Origin: Asticcacaulis sp. AC466 | Lineage (GTDB): Bacteria; Pseudomonadota; Alphaproteobacteria; Caulobacterales; Caulobacteraceae | DNA: 64,000 bases | Direction: 5' to 3' | NCBI RefSeq assembly: GCF_000495815.1 | Contig: NZ_AWGE01000007.1 | Span: 248,001 to 312,000 of the forward strand | Translations under genes and position numbers: made by a program | The notes under the pieces: generated by a model | What the model was told of the DNA's origin: nothing | Seen by the model: the letters and a program-made list of their open reading frames with translations, nothing else | The model's database searches: none | Part shown: positions 44,468-53,310 of the stretch, piece after piece | Layout: the number at the start of each line of letters is the position of its first letter | Numbering within the stretch: position 1 is the first letter of the stretch

Positions 44468-44485
44468 CGCCTCCGCATCGGCGTC
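44466..44485. terminator. Hairpin between convergent genes (weak terminator candidate)
   Basis: GACGCC (44466-44471) pairs with GGCGTC (44480-44485) around an 8-base loop, spanning the 18-base gap between the GNAT gene and the FlaEY-like gene. Only a short T pair follows, so any termination may be weak. Confidence 0.35.
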
Positions 44486-47400
44486 TTAGCCGCCGCCGAG
44501 CAGGCGTTGCAGACCAGCCTGATAGTTGGCAATCTGTGCGGTCAAATACGCCGGCGCAACGCCGGCGCCGCTACCCGATGTCGTGGTTTTTGACGGCTGC
44601 GGATCACCGTATTTCAGGTACGAATAGACCTTTTGCACATTGCTCATGGTCGCCTGAAGCGACTTTATCGCATTGGCGATATTCTGCGTCGAATTAAGAT
44701 TGAGCGAGCTGTCGAAGCTCAAGCCCATTTCCTTTTGCGACGTCAGGTAATTAGACGACGTGGGGTCCATCGTCTGGCCGGCCGCATTGCTGACGAGGCC
44801 CGCTGGCAGCCCAAGCCCCTTTAGGGCATCCTTCCCGGCCGGGCCACTGACGAACTCCATAGAGCTGGAGCCATCGGCGGGCTTGATGTCGAGTTGATCC
44901 TGCTGTTTGCCCAAAACCTTCTGCACCGTAACCGTCAACTGATAGCCCGAAGCGCGTTCAATCTTGGTCGCCAGAGACGCCATGGTATCGTCGGCGCTGA
45001 TCGTGATGGTCTTTTTGGCCCCGCTGTTCGGGTCAACCATATAGAACATGTCCCCAGCCCGGGTACTGCTATTGGAAACGATAGTATTCGAGTCAGTCTG
45101 CTGCACAGTTCCGAGAGGCAAACCCAGCTTGTCGAGCGCGCTGGACGAATTTTGCGAAACGGCGATGGCGTTGGGTGCAACCTGGCCGTCGGCACCGCTG
45201 TAGCGTGTCTGGTATTCCACCTGGCCTGTATCGACGTTCAGCCGCGCCAGGTAGGCGTCTTCGCTGCCGATCTTTGTCGTGCCGGCGATGGCCCCGTTCG
45301 TCTGGCCGGAAATCCATGCCTTGCCGTCCATGAACTGAACCTGCGCATTTTTCTCGGTCCCGGTTCCGCCATAAAAGGCCACCTTATCCTGACCTGTATT
45401 GGTGAGATTGGCGTCAACCGACAGGGCGAAAGCGTCGAAGCCGCCGGAATAGGTGCTTGTAACCGTACCTGTTTTCAGCAGATCGGGCGATCCGCTGCTG
45501 CCCCCCAGGTAGACCTTGCCGTCGTAGACCGAAATGCCGCTGATATTGCCGCCGCCTATCCCCCCGAGATTGCGCGTATCGGTCAGCACGGCTTTGCCGG
45601 ACGAGATGTCGTAGGACGACAGCACCGCAGCATTGTTTTGCATACTAGCGACATAGAGGGTTGTCCCATTGACAGCCAATTGCGCCGTCTGATCGGTTTG
45701 CGGTGTGCCCGTTTGTCGAGTGAACAGACTCTTGCCCTGGGCTGAGAACCCCATGACATAACCATCCCAGCCACCATCAGAACCGGAAGCGCCCGGCATG
45801 GTCGACTGGGTCTTGCCACCGACATAGACCGAGCCGTCGGCGCCAAAGGCGACTGACGTCGCCTGATCCGCCGCCGTTGCCCCGCGCCGCTGTGTCCACT
45901 GCTCGTTACCGTTGGCGTCGAACACCGTCACGAAGCTGTCGGTCGTTGTCGGACTTTGGCCGCTCAGCGCCGACGTGCTGGCTGCGACGCCCGTGCTCAC
46001 TGGCAAGCCTATCGCATTGGTCTTGGTGGTCGGATTGTTGATGTTGAGCGCCCCGGTCACGGAACCGGCTACGGCAACCTTGCCGTCGGCTGAGACACTC
46101 AAGGCATAGCCCGAAGCGCTGTCCGAGGCACCGAGTGTCCGGGTATAGACTATCTTGCCTGCGGAATCGTACTTCATCAGGGCCACATCCTGCGTCCCCT
46201 TGATAGTCTGGCCGGAGGTGGTGGCGTCCACGTTAGCGAGCACGTAGACCGAACCATCGGGGCCAGCCGCCGTCGCCAGGGCGTTCTGGGTTATGGCATT
46301 GGTGGACTTCGTATCGCCGAGCGTCACATTGGCAACGCTGCTCGGTAGATTGGTCTGCTCCGACTCGCCTGCGACATAATAGGTGTCGCCGATCTTTGAG
46401 ACGGGATCTGCCGGAGTTCCACTCGTGTTGGAAATATCGGTCTGGAATTTCAGCAATTGGGAGGTAACGTCTGTCGTCGCGGTTGGCGTAGCGGAAGACG
46501 TGGTTGAGGCTGTGGCGCTCGTGCTGGTCGCTGTTGGCGTCTTGGTCGGGTCGCCTGTCGATTGGGCGACATAGACAGAATCGGCGGTGTCTTGGGCGCT
46601 GAACGTCATGGTCTCGAAAGAAGCGCCGTTTATTTGCAGGCCGTAGGACGGCTGCCCAGGGGAAATCGTCACCGTATTGCCGCCGACGGTTTCAGTCTCG
46701 GGCACAGCCGGAGTCGTATGGATGGCAAAACGCGTATCAAGCCCCGCAGCCTTCAACTTACCGTTCAGATAAGCCGTGACATTCGACATACTGCGCGTCT
46801 GGGTGCCCATTTCGGACAGGTCGAAATTGACGGCTATCGGCGTGGCTGTGCCGGTTCTCTTTACGCTGACCGAAAATTGAACATTGCCTTCGAAAGCCTT
46901 GACCGCGTCCGAGGTAGAACCCTGATGGATATTCTGCGCGACATAGGTGCTGTTTGTGCGAGCTGCGCCAACGCTATTTTGAAGATCCTGAGTAAGCGTG
47001 CCTTCTGTCAGATTGACGTGGTCATATTTCGTGCCAGACAGATAGGTCTCAACCTCGCTCATGCCTGCTGTGAAACGGCTCTGATACAACGCCAGTTGAT
47101 TGGGTGAGACAGTCTTGGAGGCTGCGGCGGTGGCTATGCCTTCAAGCGCGTTAAGCCCCTGGTAGAGCGTAAAGAGCTTGGTATAGTCGGGCGATGATCC
47201 AACTACGTCCGACGTCATCTGGTTCGGATTGATAAAGTTCTGCCCCTGCATGACCGCGCTCACCAGGTCACTTTCCTGCGGTGCGGTGCTCGCGCCGGAC
47301 CAAGGCGCCACGGGCGCATCGCCAGAGCCGGTGGGCGAGGTAGTCTTGGTTGAAGTATCCGTCACACCAGCGTTAGCTGTGCCGGTTGCCGACGTGCCAT

Positions 47401-47521
47401 CCGAGGGCGTTATACCATCCTTGGCATCGTAATAACTGGTGAGCAACGACGACATGTCGCTTGACGAGCTGCTGCTTGAAGCAAACAAAGACAATATAAA
47501 GGATGAATCGAAAGCGTTCAT
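44486..47521 (-). CDS. Large FlaEY-like beta-propeller protein, flagellin-associated candidate
   Basis: A 1011-residue protein without a Sec signal. It opens with a Ser-rich segment (FASSSSSSSSDMSSLLTSYY). The middle (about 380-800) holds repeated blade-like units (GPDGSVYVLANV, SADGKVAVAGSV, GADGSVYVGGKT, and similar), typical of SBBP-type beta-propellers. Two regions resemble flagellin/hook IN motifs (GDMFYMVDPNSGAKKTITIS, DDTMASLATKIERASGYQLT). The C-terminal part is helical. This fits the Caulobacter flagellar protein FlaEY as I recall it, but I cannot confirm it. It stands apart from the flagellar operon at 15-18 kb. Confidence 0.6.
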   Translation of the reverse strand: MNAFDSSFILSLFASSSSSSSDMSSLLTSYYDAKDGITPSDGTSATGTANAGVTDTSTKTTSPTGSGDAPVAPWSGASTAPQESDLVSAVMQGQNFINPNQMTSDVVGSSPDYTKLFTLYQGLNALEGIATAAASKTVSPNQLALYQSRFTAGMSEVETYLSGTKYDHVNLTEGTLTQDLQNSVGAARTNSTYVAQNIHQGSTSDAVKAFEGNVQFSVSVKRTGTATPIAVNFDLSEMGTQTRSMSNVTAYLNGKLKAAGLDTRFAIHTTPAVPETETVGGNTVTISPGQPSYGLQINGASFETMTFSAQDTADSVYVAQSTGDPTKTPTATSTSATASTTSSATPTATTDVTSQLLKFQTDISNTSGTPADPVSKIGDTYYVAGESEQTNLPSSVANVTLGDTKSTNAITQNALATAAGPDGSVYVLANVDATTSGQTIKGTQDVALMKYDSAGKIVYTRTLGASDSASGYALSVSADGKVAVAGSVTGALNINNPTTKTNAIGLPVSTGVAASTSALSGQSPTTTDSFVTVFDANGNEQWTQRRGATAADQATSVAFGADGSVYVGGKTQSTMPGASGSDGGWDGYVMGFSAQGKSLFTRQTGTPQTDQTAQLAVNGTTLYVASMQNNAAVLSSYDISSGKAVLTDTRNLGGIGGGNISGISVYDGKVYLGGSSGSPDLLKTGTVTSTYSGGFDAFALSVDANLTNTGQDKVAFYGGTGTEKNAQVQFMDGKAWISGQTNGAIAGTTKIGSEDAYLARLNVDTGQVEYQTRYSGADGQVAPNAIAVSQNSSSALDKLGLPLGTVQQTDSNTIVSNSSTRAGDMFYMVDPNSGAKKTITISADDTMASLATKIERASGYQLTVTVQKVLGKQQDQLDIKPADGSSSMEFVSGPAGKDALKGLGLPAGLVSNAAGQTMDPTSSNYLTSQKEMGLSFDSSLNLNSTQNIANAIKSLQATMSNVQKVYSYLKYGDPQPSKTTTSGSGAGVAPAYLTAQIANYQAGLQRLLGGG

Positions 47522-47853
47522 GAGCCATACCCCATATGCGGTCAGGCAAATTTACAGCAGCCATTACTTATTTATTGTAAATAAATCGATGATCATTATA
47601 TTTATTATTATTTCAAGACATGCATAATAGTTGCAATATTGCCATATGCATTTCAAAATTGACACAATGTATTTCGTGAGAGTTAGATGTTAAAGCTGGA
47701 AAAGGTCAGGATGACCTGAGCACATCACTTCTGCCACTGGCTGCGATCGCGCCAAACGGCTTGAAGTACCCGACCTGACGCCATCAGCTTGGCGTTCTAT
47801 GTCCTTACTTTTGCAGTCTTTTTTTAACCCAAAGCGTGCCCTACTCCGCGGCC
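47522..47853. other. 332-base AT-rich intergenic region
   Basis: Clearly richer in A and T than the surroundings from about 47560 to 47700, with palindromic TTTATT-GTA-AATAAA near 47571. I found no convincing gene. A TTGACA (47659-47664) has only a weak GTTAGA 17 bases on. Small inverted repeats (AGGTCA-GGA-TGACCT near 47706; ACGCCA/TGGCGT near 47780) have no clear role. It is likely the upstream regulatory region of the FlaEY-like gene. Confidence 0.45.
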
Positions 47854-49053
47854 TTACTGGGGTTTGAGTATACGCAGAAGAAACCGGGTTTCCCGCGCAT
47901 CTGACTGGGCTGTTAACTCGCCGCCATGCGCCCGGGCGATTTCAGAGGCGATATATAGGCCGAGCCCCAAACCCTGCTGCGCCGAAGAGTCTTTGCCGCG
48001 CACGAATGGCTGAAACAGACGGGCCATCGCGGCGGCGGGAATCGGGACGCCGCCATTGGCGACCGAAAGTTCAAAGCGGCTTTCACTGCTTAGCGCCGCA
48101 ACCTGAACCGGTTGATCCGGGGCGCCATAGATCAGGGCATTGCCTAGCAGATTTGAAAACAACTGAGCAATCCGGCTAGGGTCGCAATCCACTGGCGCCG
48201 CCAGGTCATAATCGACCAAAATGGCCCGCTCCGGCCACCGCAGACGCAGTTCGCCTATGACCTGCGTCAGAATCTGTTCCAGATTGGCCTCGGAACGAAT
48301 ATCGAGAGCAACCCCGCCGCCAAGGCGGCCGCGCGCGAAGTCCAGGACATTTTCAATCAGCTCAATCATCCGACCGGCCGATTTGTGCATCATGGCAACC
48401 AGGGTTGCCCCGCGCTCGTTGAGAGGCGTCTTTTCCAGCAAGGTAATGCCGGACGCAATGGCCCCCAAGGGATTACGCAGGTCATGGCCCAATACGGCGA
48501 TGAATTGGTCACGCAATTCGGCAACGCGTTGCGCTTCCAATAGCCGCTTCTCGGACTGACGCAGACGTTCCTGCCCATCGAGATGCTGGGCAATCAATTC
48601 GGCGTAAAGCTGAAACATGCCGATGATTTCCGGCCGGTTTATTCGGGCTGGATTTGGGTCAATCGCGCACAAGGTGCCAAAGACCGTGCCGTCTTCGAGT
48701 ATGATCGGCACTGAAATGTAGCTTTTCAGCCCATACATCAAAGGCGTGTGATGACCGGCATATACGGGATCCTTGGTCGCATCGTCGAACACTACCGCCT
48801 GACGGTTGCGGCAGATGTCGTGGCAGATGGTGGTTTCAACCTTCAGTTCCCCACCCGCTTTGAGCCCAAAACCTATAGTGTCCCGGACGTCGCACGCAAC
48901 CCAGCGCTCGGAGGTAACACGGGCAACGGCGGCAAATCCCATCCCCGTAGTCCGACAGACGATCTCTAATATCTTTGGCACTGCGGCAATCAGACCAACG
49001 GCTTTAACATCCGATGACAGGTCTTGATCCTCTTGAAGTAAAGCATCGTTCAT
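47854..49053 (-). CDS. GAF-domain sensor histidine kinase
   Basis: A 399-residue cytoplasmic kinase with no membrane segment. A GAF domain covers about 25-160 (SYISVPIILEDGTVFGTLCAIDP). The HisKA phosphorylation site lies in AVLGHDLRNPLGAIASG, followed by an HATPase_c domain with FSNLLGNALIYG (N box), SVANGGVPIP and GLGLGLYIASEIARAHGGEL (G2 box). The response regulator is not adjacent, so it is an orphan in this window. GAF residues for a bilin or haem cannot be assigned. Confidence 0.92.
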   Translation of the reverse strand: MNDALLQEDQDLSSDVKAVGLIAAVPKILEIVCRTTGMGFAAVARVTSERWVACDVRDTIGFGLKAGGELKVETTICHDICRNRQAVVFDDATKDPVYAGHHTPLMYGLKSYISVPIILEDGTVFGTLCAIDPNPARINRPEIIGMFQLYAELIAQHLDGQERLRQSEKRLLEAQRVAELRDQFIAVLGHDLRNPLGAIASGITLLEKTPLNERGATLVAMMHKSAGRMIELIENVLDFARGRLGGGVALDIRSEANLEQILTQVIGELRLRWPERAILVDYDLAAPVDCDPSRIAQLFSNLLGNALIYGAPDQPVQVAALSSESRFELSVANGGVPIPAAAMARLFQPFVRGKDSSAQQGLGLGLYIASEIARAHGGELTAQSDARETRFLLRILKPQ

Positions 49054-49380
49054 AGGGTTACTTGGTCACATAAGGCGATAACAGGCAAACCCTTCACCCG
49101 GCAGAAAGCGGAAGACTATCCAAAATCCGCAACTAATTGCGCTATTCCCCACATTTGCTCTGGAGCGCCGACCTTATGGTCGTAATAATCTCGTCCGATA
49201 CCGCTCCGCCCGGGCAAGGATCATAACGCAGACAAGCGTTGCCAGTGTAACGATGGCTAGCGCACGCCAAAACAGCCACTCCCCCGCTTGATCCTGCGCT
49301 TACATTCAGCGCCTTAGGCGTGTACTGCGCCCTTGCACGCTTTCCGGATAGGTTTGCGCCACCGTCAATGGAGAATCGAC
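49054..49380. other. 327-base intergenic stretch
   Basis: No supported gene. A leftward frame at about 49173-49285 would encode a membrane-helix-like segment (LFWRALAIVTLATLVCVMIL) but follows a stop and has no ATG, GTG or TTG before the helix. The last bases carry GGAG before the small membrane gene at 49381. Confidence 0.5.
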
Positions 49381-49644
49381 ATGGCCATCACTACCCAATC
49401 GTCTTCCGGCAATAACGGCGTGCTCGTCATACTGGCCGTCGCCGTTATTGCCATTGTCGCTGTCGCGGCTATCTATCTGATGCAGGATCACCGCACCGGT
49501 GGTCAGCGCGTCGGGGACGCCATAGAAGCCCTGCCTCACGGTGTCGATAAGGCAGCCAATAAGCTGGACGACCAACCACCCGCCCAGAACGTTGAACGTA
49601 ATCTCGACGAAGCTGGCAAAAAGGTCGAACGCAAGCTCAATTAG
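49381..49644 (+). CDS. Small single-pass membrane protein
   Basis: An 87-residue protein. After a short Ser/Asn-rich start, one helix (GVLVILAVAVIAIVAVAAIYLM) leads to a charged, probably helical tail (DKAANKLDDQPPAQNVERNLDEAGKKVERKLN, with repeats of K/E at heptad-like spacing). ATG 49381 has GGAG nine bases upstream. Such small proteins are common in alphaproteobacteria without known role. A strong terminator follows. Confidence 0.7.
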   Translation: MAITTQSSSGNNGVLVILAVAVIAIVAVAAIYLMQDHRTGGQRVGDAIEALPHGVDKAANKLDDQPPAQNVERNLDEAGKKVERKLN

Positions 49645-49662
49645 ATCGTATTCTGACATGAA

Positions 49663-49698
49663 TACGGCCGATGCGCTTACCGCATCGGCCGTAAATTT
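49663..49698. terminator. Strong hairpin terminator before tRNA-Ile
   Basis: A perfect 13-bp stem, TACGGCCGATGCG (49663-49675) with CGCATCGGCCGTA (49681-49693), a 5-base loop, and AATTTT after it. It ends the small membrane gene and, read the other way, lies 5 bases beyond the tRNA-Ile 3' end, so it probably serves both transcripts. Confidence 0.75.
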
Positions 49699-49774
49699 TG
49701 GTAGGCCCGGAGGGACTCGAACCCCCAACCAGACCGTTATGAGCGGTCGGCTCTAACCATTGAGCTACAGGCCC
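49699..49774 (-). tRNA. tRNA-Ile (anticodon CAT, lysidine type), CCA encoded
   Basis: A 76-base cloverleaf read leftward: acceptor GGGCCTG, D-arm GCTCAATGGTTAGAGC, anticodon loop CTCATAA, T-arm GGTTCGAGTCC, discriminator A and CCA. CAT could mean Met or lysidine-modified Ile. C4-G69 and C5-G68 in the acceptor are TilS recognition pairs, and the acceptor resembles tRNA-Ile, so I choose Ile2. The first pair is a G-U wobble. Confidence 0.85.
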
Positions 49775-49962
49775 CCGGACATTTCCTCAGCAATGCGAAG
49801 AAACCTATGGAGGACGGCGTGCCTACCATGCGGCTTCACATATTTAAAGGGTATTTTTCATCTGTCCGCCGTGTTCAGCCCACATTCATGCGACGTCTGC
49901 AATTATGTCCTTACCGTAGAGATACGGCGCCTATGACATTTAAAAAAGAGAAAGATCCATCC

Positions 49963-50709
49963 ATGACCGCCGTCAACTCCCGCCTGCTGAAGTCCTTCGC
50001 CCTTGGCGTTCTCACCGCTGGCCTGGCTGTTGCGCCAATGATGGCCGCCGCCCAGACGACGTCTACACCTGTTCTCATGATGCCTGCACCCAGCACATTA
50101 TCCCTGTCCGCCGCCGGCGAAGTCGCGGCAACACCGGACATGGCCACCATTCACTTCGCCGTGGTGACGCAATCGGGCACCGCATCAGGCGCCATGAAAG
50201 CAAACAGCGTCAAGATGAACGAGGTCATGGCCGCTCTGAAAGCCGCCGGTATCGCGTCGAAGGATATCCAGACGTCGAATCTCAATCTCAACCCGCAATA
50301 CAATTACGCGGACGGCCAGGCGCCCAAGCTGACCGGCTATCAGGCGCAGAACCAGATCACGGTTCGCATCAACGACCTGAACCAAACAGGGACCGTCATC
50401 GATGCCGTCATCAAGGCTGGGATCAACCAAGTCGATTCGATCAATTTCGGTCTGAAGAATGACGACGCCGTGCTGGATCAGGCACGCCAGAGCGCCGTTG
50501 CCACCCTGCTTAAGCGCGCCAATCTCTACGCCACGGCGACAGGCATGAAGGTCAAGCGCATCATTTCGATCGAGGAAGGCGGCCCTGTCTACAACCAGCC
50601 GCAACCAATGATGTTCCGCGCGAAGGCGGCAGACGCCTCGACACCCGTTTCCGCCGGTGAACTGCAATTGAGTGTCAACGTGTCGGCAACCTTCGAACTC
50701 GAAAAGTAA
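49963..50709 (+). CDS. SIMPL-domain (DUF541) periplasmic protein
   Basis: A 248-residue exported protein. The signal runs to about residue 30 (LLKSFALGVLTAGLAVAPMMAAAQ). The SIMPL domain follows with LSLSAAGEVAATPDMATIHFAVV, IQTSNLNLNPQYNY, GYQAQNQITVRINDLNQTG, and the tail VNVSATFEL. This resembles the BP26/Omp28 proteins of Brucella, which form periplasmic rings of uncertain role. I start at ATG 49963; ATG 49933 is also possible. A terminator follows at 50732. Confidence 0.88.
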   Translation: MTAVNSRLLKSFALGVLTAGLAVAPMMAAAQTTSTPVLMMPAPSTLSLSAAGEVAATPDMATIHFAVVTQSGTASGAMKANSVKMNEVMAALKAAGIASKDIQTSNLNLNPQYNYADGQAPKLTGYQAQNQITVRINDLNQTGTVIDAVIKAGINQVDSINFGLKNDDAVLDQARQSAVATLLKRANLYATATGMKVKRIISIEEGGPVYNQPQPMMFRAKAADASTPVSAGELQLSVNVSATFELEK

Positions 50710-50731
50710 ACACGGTCCTCCCCCCTCTTTC

Positions 50732-50773
50732 GCCCGTCACGGTTCTCCCGTGGCGGGCTTTTTCGTTTTTTCC
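50732..50773 (+). terminator. Intrinsic terminator after the SIMPL gene
   Basis: GCCCGTCACGG (50732-50742) pairs with CCGTGGCGGGC (about 50748-50758), one G-U wobble, followed by a T-rich tail to about 50773. Confidence 0.82.
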
Positions 50774-50806
50774 ACACTTATTAGCATATGCAGGCGTGAC
50801 ACTGCG

Positions 50807-50822
50807 TTAACGACTTGTTAAC
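50807..50822. promoter_or_regulatory. Perfect CtrA-box match
   Basis: TTAA-CGACTTG-TTAAC is an exact TTAA-N7-TTAA, the binding site of the cell-cycle regulator CtrA. It sits 9 bases before a small open frame (50831) and 188 bases before the TIGR02466-type gene. A convincing -10 at the usual distance is not seen, so it could activate or repress. Confidence 0.55.
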
Positions 50823-50830
50823 TTTCGTGC

Positions 50831-50968
50831 ATGTTTGGAAAACGCCCCTCTCATGCCGCCGCCCGGACCCTTGCCGTCGCCATACCGACGCAAGTCTATA
50901 TTGGCGCCTTTCATCCGATTCACATCGGCATCTTTCTGGCCGCCATGCTTTTCGGCATGAACGCCTGA
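50831..50968 (+). CDS. Possible 45-residue small protein
   Basis: ATG 50831 to TGA 50968 encodes 45 residues: a basic start (FGKRPSHAAARTLAV) and a hydrophobic end (HIGIFLAAMLFGMNA) that could enter a membrane. There is no clear Shine-Dalgarno, and a CtrA-type promoter might start transcription inside the frame, which argues against translation. Composition suits coding sequence. Low-confidence candidate. Confidence 0.3.
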   Translation: MFGKRPSHAAARTLAVAIPTQVYIGAFHPIHIGIFLAAMLFGMNA

Positions 50969-51009
50969 TTGATCTTGCCCTGCCCGTCTCGCGGGATTAG
51001 GACAGGCGC

Positions 51010-51636
51010 ATGAAAACTCCCGGCTCGGTCACCCCGCTTTTTGTCACCAATCTGTATCGCGCCGATCTGGCGGGCCAGGGCAAAGTCGATGCCCTGCTCG
51101 AAGATCTCGACGACACCTGTCGCGCCATTGCCGACGAAGACGAAGCCGGCCAAACCTGGTCCCAGCAAAAGGGCTATGTCGGCTACACCTCCTATGCCTC
51201 GCTGAACGACCTGCCGGCGCGCGCCAGCGTGTTCGCCGAGTTGAAGGCCGTTTTGGATGGCCATGTCGCCGCCTTTGCGGAAGCGCTCGATTTCGACCTG
51301 CACGGCAAGAAGCTGAAACTCGATTCGATGTGGATAAACATTCTGGAACCCATGGGGCACCATTCCAGCCACATCCATCCGCACAGCGTCATATCGGGCA
51401 CCTTCTATGTGTCCATTCCGGAAGGGGCCAGCGCCCTGCGCCTGGAAGACCCGCGCCTGGCATTCATGATGCACGCGCCTTTGCGTAAGGCATCAGGCAA
51501 GGCGGAGCATCAGAGCTTCGTCAATGTCACGCCTATGGCAGGCACCGTTCTGCTGTGGGAAAGCTGGCTGCGTCACGAGGTCCCGATCAATCTCAGCGAC
51601 GACGTGCGGATTTCGGTGAGCTTCAACTATGGCTGA
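51010..51636 (+). CDS. TIGR02466-family putative 2OG-Fe(II) oxygenase
   Basis: A 208-residue protein of the TIGR02466 family, predicted iron/2-oxoglutarate enzymes of unknown substrate. The metal region is HHSSHIHPHSVISGTFYV (about 117-134), giving histidines like the HxH type, and LLWESWLRHEVPIN with RISVSFNY supplies the distal His and Arg. The N-terminus VTPLFVTNLYRADL is typical. It overlaps the oxidoreductase gene by 8 bases, so the two are probably translated together. Confidence 0.85.
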   Translation: MKTPGSVTPLFVTNLYRADLAGQGKVDALLEDLDDTCRAIADEDEAGQTWSQQKGYVGYTSYASLNDLPARASVFAELKAVLDGHVAAFAEALDFDLHGKKLKLDSMWINILEPMGHHSSHIHPHSVISGTFYVSIPEGASALRLEDPRLAFMMHAPLRKASGKAEHQSFVNVTPMAGTVLLWESWLRHEVPINLSDDVRISVSFNYG

Positions 51637-52660
51637 TATCAAAACCGCTCTGGTCGGGTACGGCTACGCCGGCAAGACCATCCACGCGCCGCTGATCCGG
51701 GCAGCAAAAGGACTTGAGCTGGCCATCGTCGTCTCTTCCCGGCCAGACGAGGTACGCGCGGATTTGCCCGGCGTCACGGTGGCGCCGGACCTGGGTAACG
51801 CTCTCGCCGATCCGTCGATTGAGTTGGTGATCATCGCCACGCCGAACGACATTCACGCCTCCCAGGCCCACGAAGCCCTGGATGCCGGAAAACACGTCGT
51901 CATCGATAAGCCGTTCGCGCTCAGCGTCGCAGAAGGGGAATCGGTCCTGACCCACGCCGCGCGTGTCGGCCGGACGGTCTCCGTCTTCCACTGCCGCCGC
52001 TGGGACAGCAATCACCTGACCTTTCAGGCGCTGCGGCCACGCTTGGGAGACCTGTACCAATTCGTGCTGCGTTACGACAGGCTGCGCCCAGTGGTCCGCG
52101 ACCGTTGGCGGGAACGCGCAGGTCCCGGCTCCGGCATCTGGTACGATCTCGGCTCCCATCTGCTCGATCAAGCGCTGACCCTGTTCGGCTGGCCGGAATG
52201 GATCAGCGCCGACCTGGCGAACCAAAGGCCGGGCGCGACCACAACCGACTATTTTCACGCCATTCTGGGCTACGGCCCGTTACGCGTCATTCTGCACGCG
52301 TCGATGATGACGACTATCCCCGGACCGACTATAGAAGCGCAAGGCTCTGGAGGCGCTTTCGTCAAATTCGGCATGGACGCTCAGGAAGATATGCTTAAGG
52401 CGAGACGTACGCCGGGCGACACGGGATGGGGTGACGACCCTGTCATGGGCATTTTCACGCCGGTAATCGATCAGCTGCCCGGCACGCCTGAGACGATTAT
52501 CCCCTGCCCAGGCAACTATCTCGCCTATTACGAGGGCATCGCGGCAGCGTTAAAAGATAACGCGCCCAATCCGGTGACCGGAGAGGACGCGTTGAAAGTC
52601 ATGAAACTGCTTGAGCTCGGCTTTATTAGCGCGCAGCAAGGCCGCCGGGTGTCCGCTTAA
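51629..52660 (+). CDS. Gfo/Idh/MocA-family oxidoreductase
   Basis: A 343-residue NAD(P)-dependent sugar or inositol dehydrogenase. The nucleotide-binding motif is VGYGYAGKTIHAPLI (8-22), a form typical of the YdgJ/scyllo-inositol dehydrogenase group. EALDAGKHVVIDKPFALSV carries the EKP-like motif (DKP here), and GIWYDLGSHLLDQALTLFGWP contains the catalytic His region. Overlaps the TIGR02466 gene. Its stop overlaps the convergent eipA end by 4 bases. Confidence 0.9.
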   Translation: MADIKTALVGYGYAGKTIHAPLIRAAKGLELAIVVSSRPDEVRADLPGVTVAPDLGNALADPSIELVIIATPNDIHASQAHEALDAGKHVVIDKPFALSVAEGESVLTHAARVGRTVSVFHCRRWDSNHLTFQALRPRLGDLYQFVLRYDRLRPVVRDRWRERAGPGSGIWYDLGSHLLDQALTLFGWPEWISADLANQRPGATTTDYFHAILGYGPLRVILHASMMTTIPGPTIEAQGSGGAFVKFGMDAQEDMLKARRTPGDTGWGDDPVMGIFTPVIDQLPGTPETIIPCPGNYLAYYEGIAAALKDNAPNPVTGEDALKVMKLLELGFISAQQGRRVSA

Positions 52661-53280
52661 AGCGGGATCACGCGACGCTTCTTCGAGAAGCTCATATAGC
52701 CCACACTGGCACCCAGGCGGAAACCGACACCCGCGCGAATCGGCGCCAGGACGATGCCTTCAGCCCGCTGATAGGTGATGCCCAGGCCGCCAATGAAATA
52801 GGCGGACCCTTCCACGCCGGGGAAACGCCGATACATGAAGATGGGCTCACGCAGATTGTAGACCAGCGTAAAGACGCGCGAGGCATTGGCGCCTGTGTCG
52901 AATCCGATCGACGGCCCTCCCCAGAACATGTGCGTCGGCTCCGCGATGTCCTTCATGAACAGGTTGCCCTTGCCATACCGAAGTCCCATGCCGACGGCGC
53001 CCGAAACTTCTGTCCCGGCGATATAGGCCGTCGGATGGTCGCCGTAATCGGCGAAAATCTTTTCCAAAGCTCCGCCCAGGGCTTCGACGGTGACGCCCAG
53101 GAAGTCGGACCCGGCCGACAGAATTTCCTCGCGGGTGTAGTAGCGATATTCGGTATTCTGGGCCGGCCGACCCTTTTCGGTCGGATAGTCCTGGGCGGCG
53201 GCGATACGCGGCGCCAAACCGGCGATCAGCGGCGTTGCCGTGGCGGCCACTCCGGCCAAAAGAAACTGACGACGTTCCAT
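52657..53280 (-). CDS. eipA: Envelope integrity protein EipA (DUF1134)
   Basis: A 207-residue periplasmic protein. The signal has RR before a hydrophobic stretch (MERRQFLLAGVAATATPLIAG), possibly Tat-like. The DUF1134 core is seen in YYTREEILSAGSDFLGVTVE, GALEKIFADYGDHPTAYIAG and FWGGPSIGFDTGANASRVFTLVYN. Members named EipA keep the envelope intact in Brucella, where the gene is under CtrA control. I start at ATG 53280 with GAGGAG eight bases upstream; GTG 53289 is an alternative. A CtrA-like box and TATAG -10 lie upstream. Confidence 0.9.
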   Translation of the reverse strand: MERRQFLLAGVAATATPLIAGLAPRIAAAQDYPTEKGRPAQNTEYRYYTREEILSAGSDFLGVTVEALGGALEKIFADYGDHPTAYIAGTEVSGAVGMGLRYGKGNLFMKDIAEPTHMFWGGPSIGFDTGANASRVFTLVYNLREPIFMYRRFPGVEGSAYFIGGLGITYQRAEGIVLAPIRAGVGFRLGASVGYMSFSKKRRVIPL

Positions 53281-53310
53281 GGCGTTCACTCCTCAATGTG
53301 CGATTGGGGT

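Noticed and set aside
49173-49285. Leftward frame encoding a membrane-helix-like segment (LFWRALAIVTLATLVCVMIL)
   Set aside because: It follows an in-frame stop and has no ATG, GTG or TTG before the helix; may be a decayed gene but I cannot support it.
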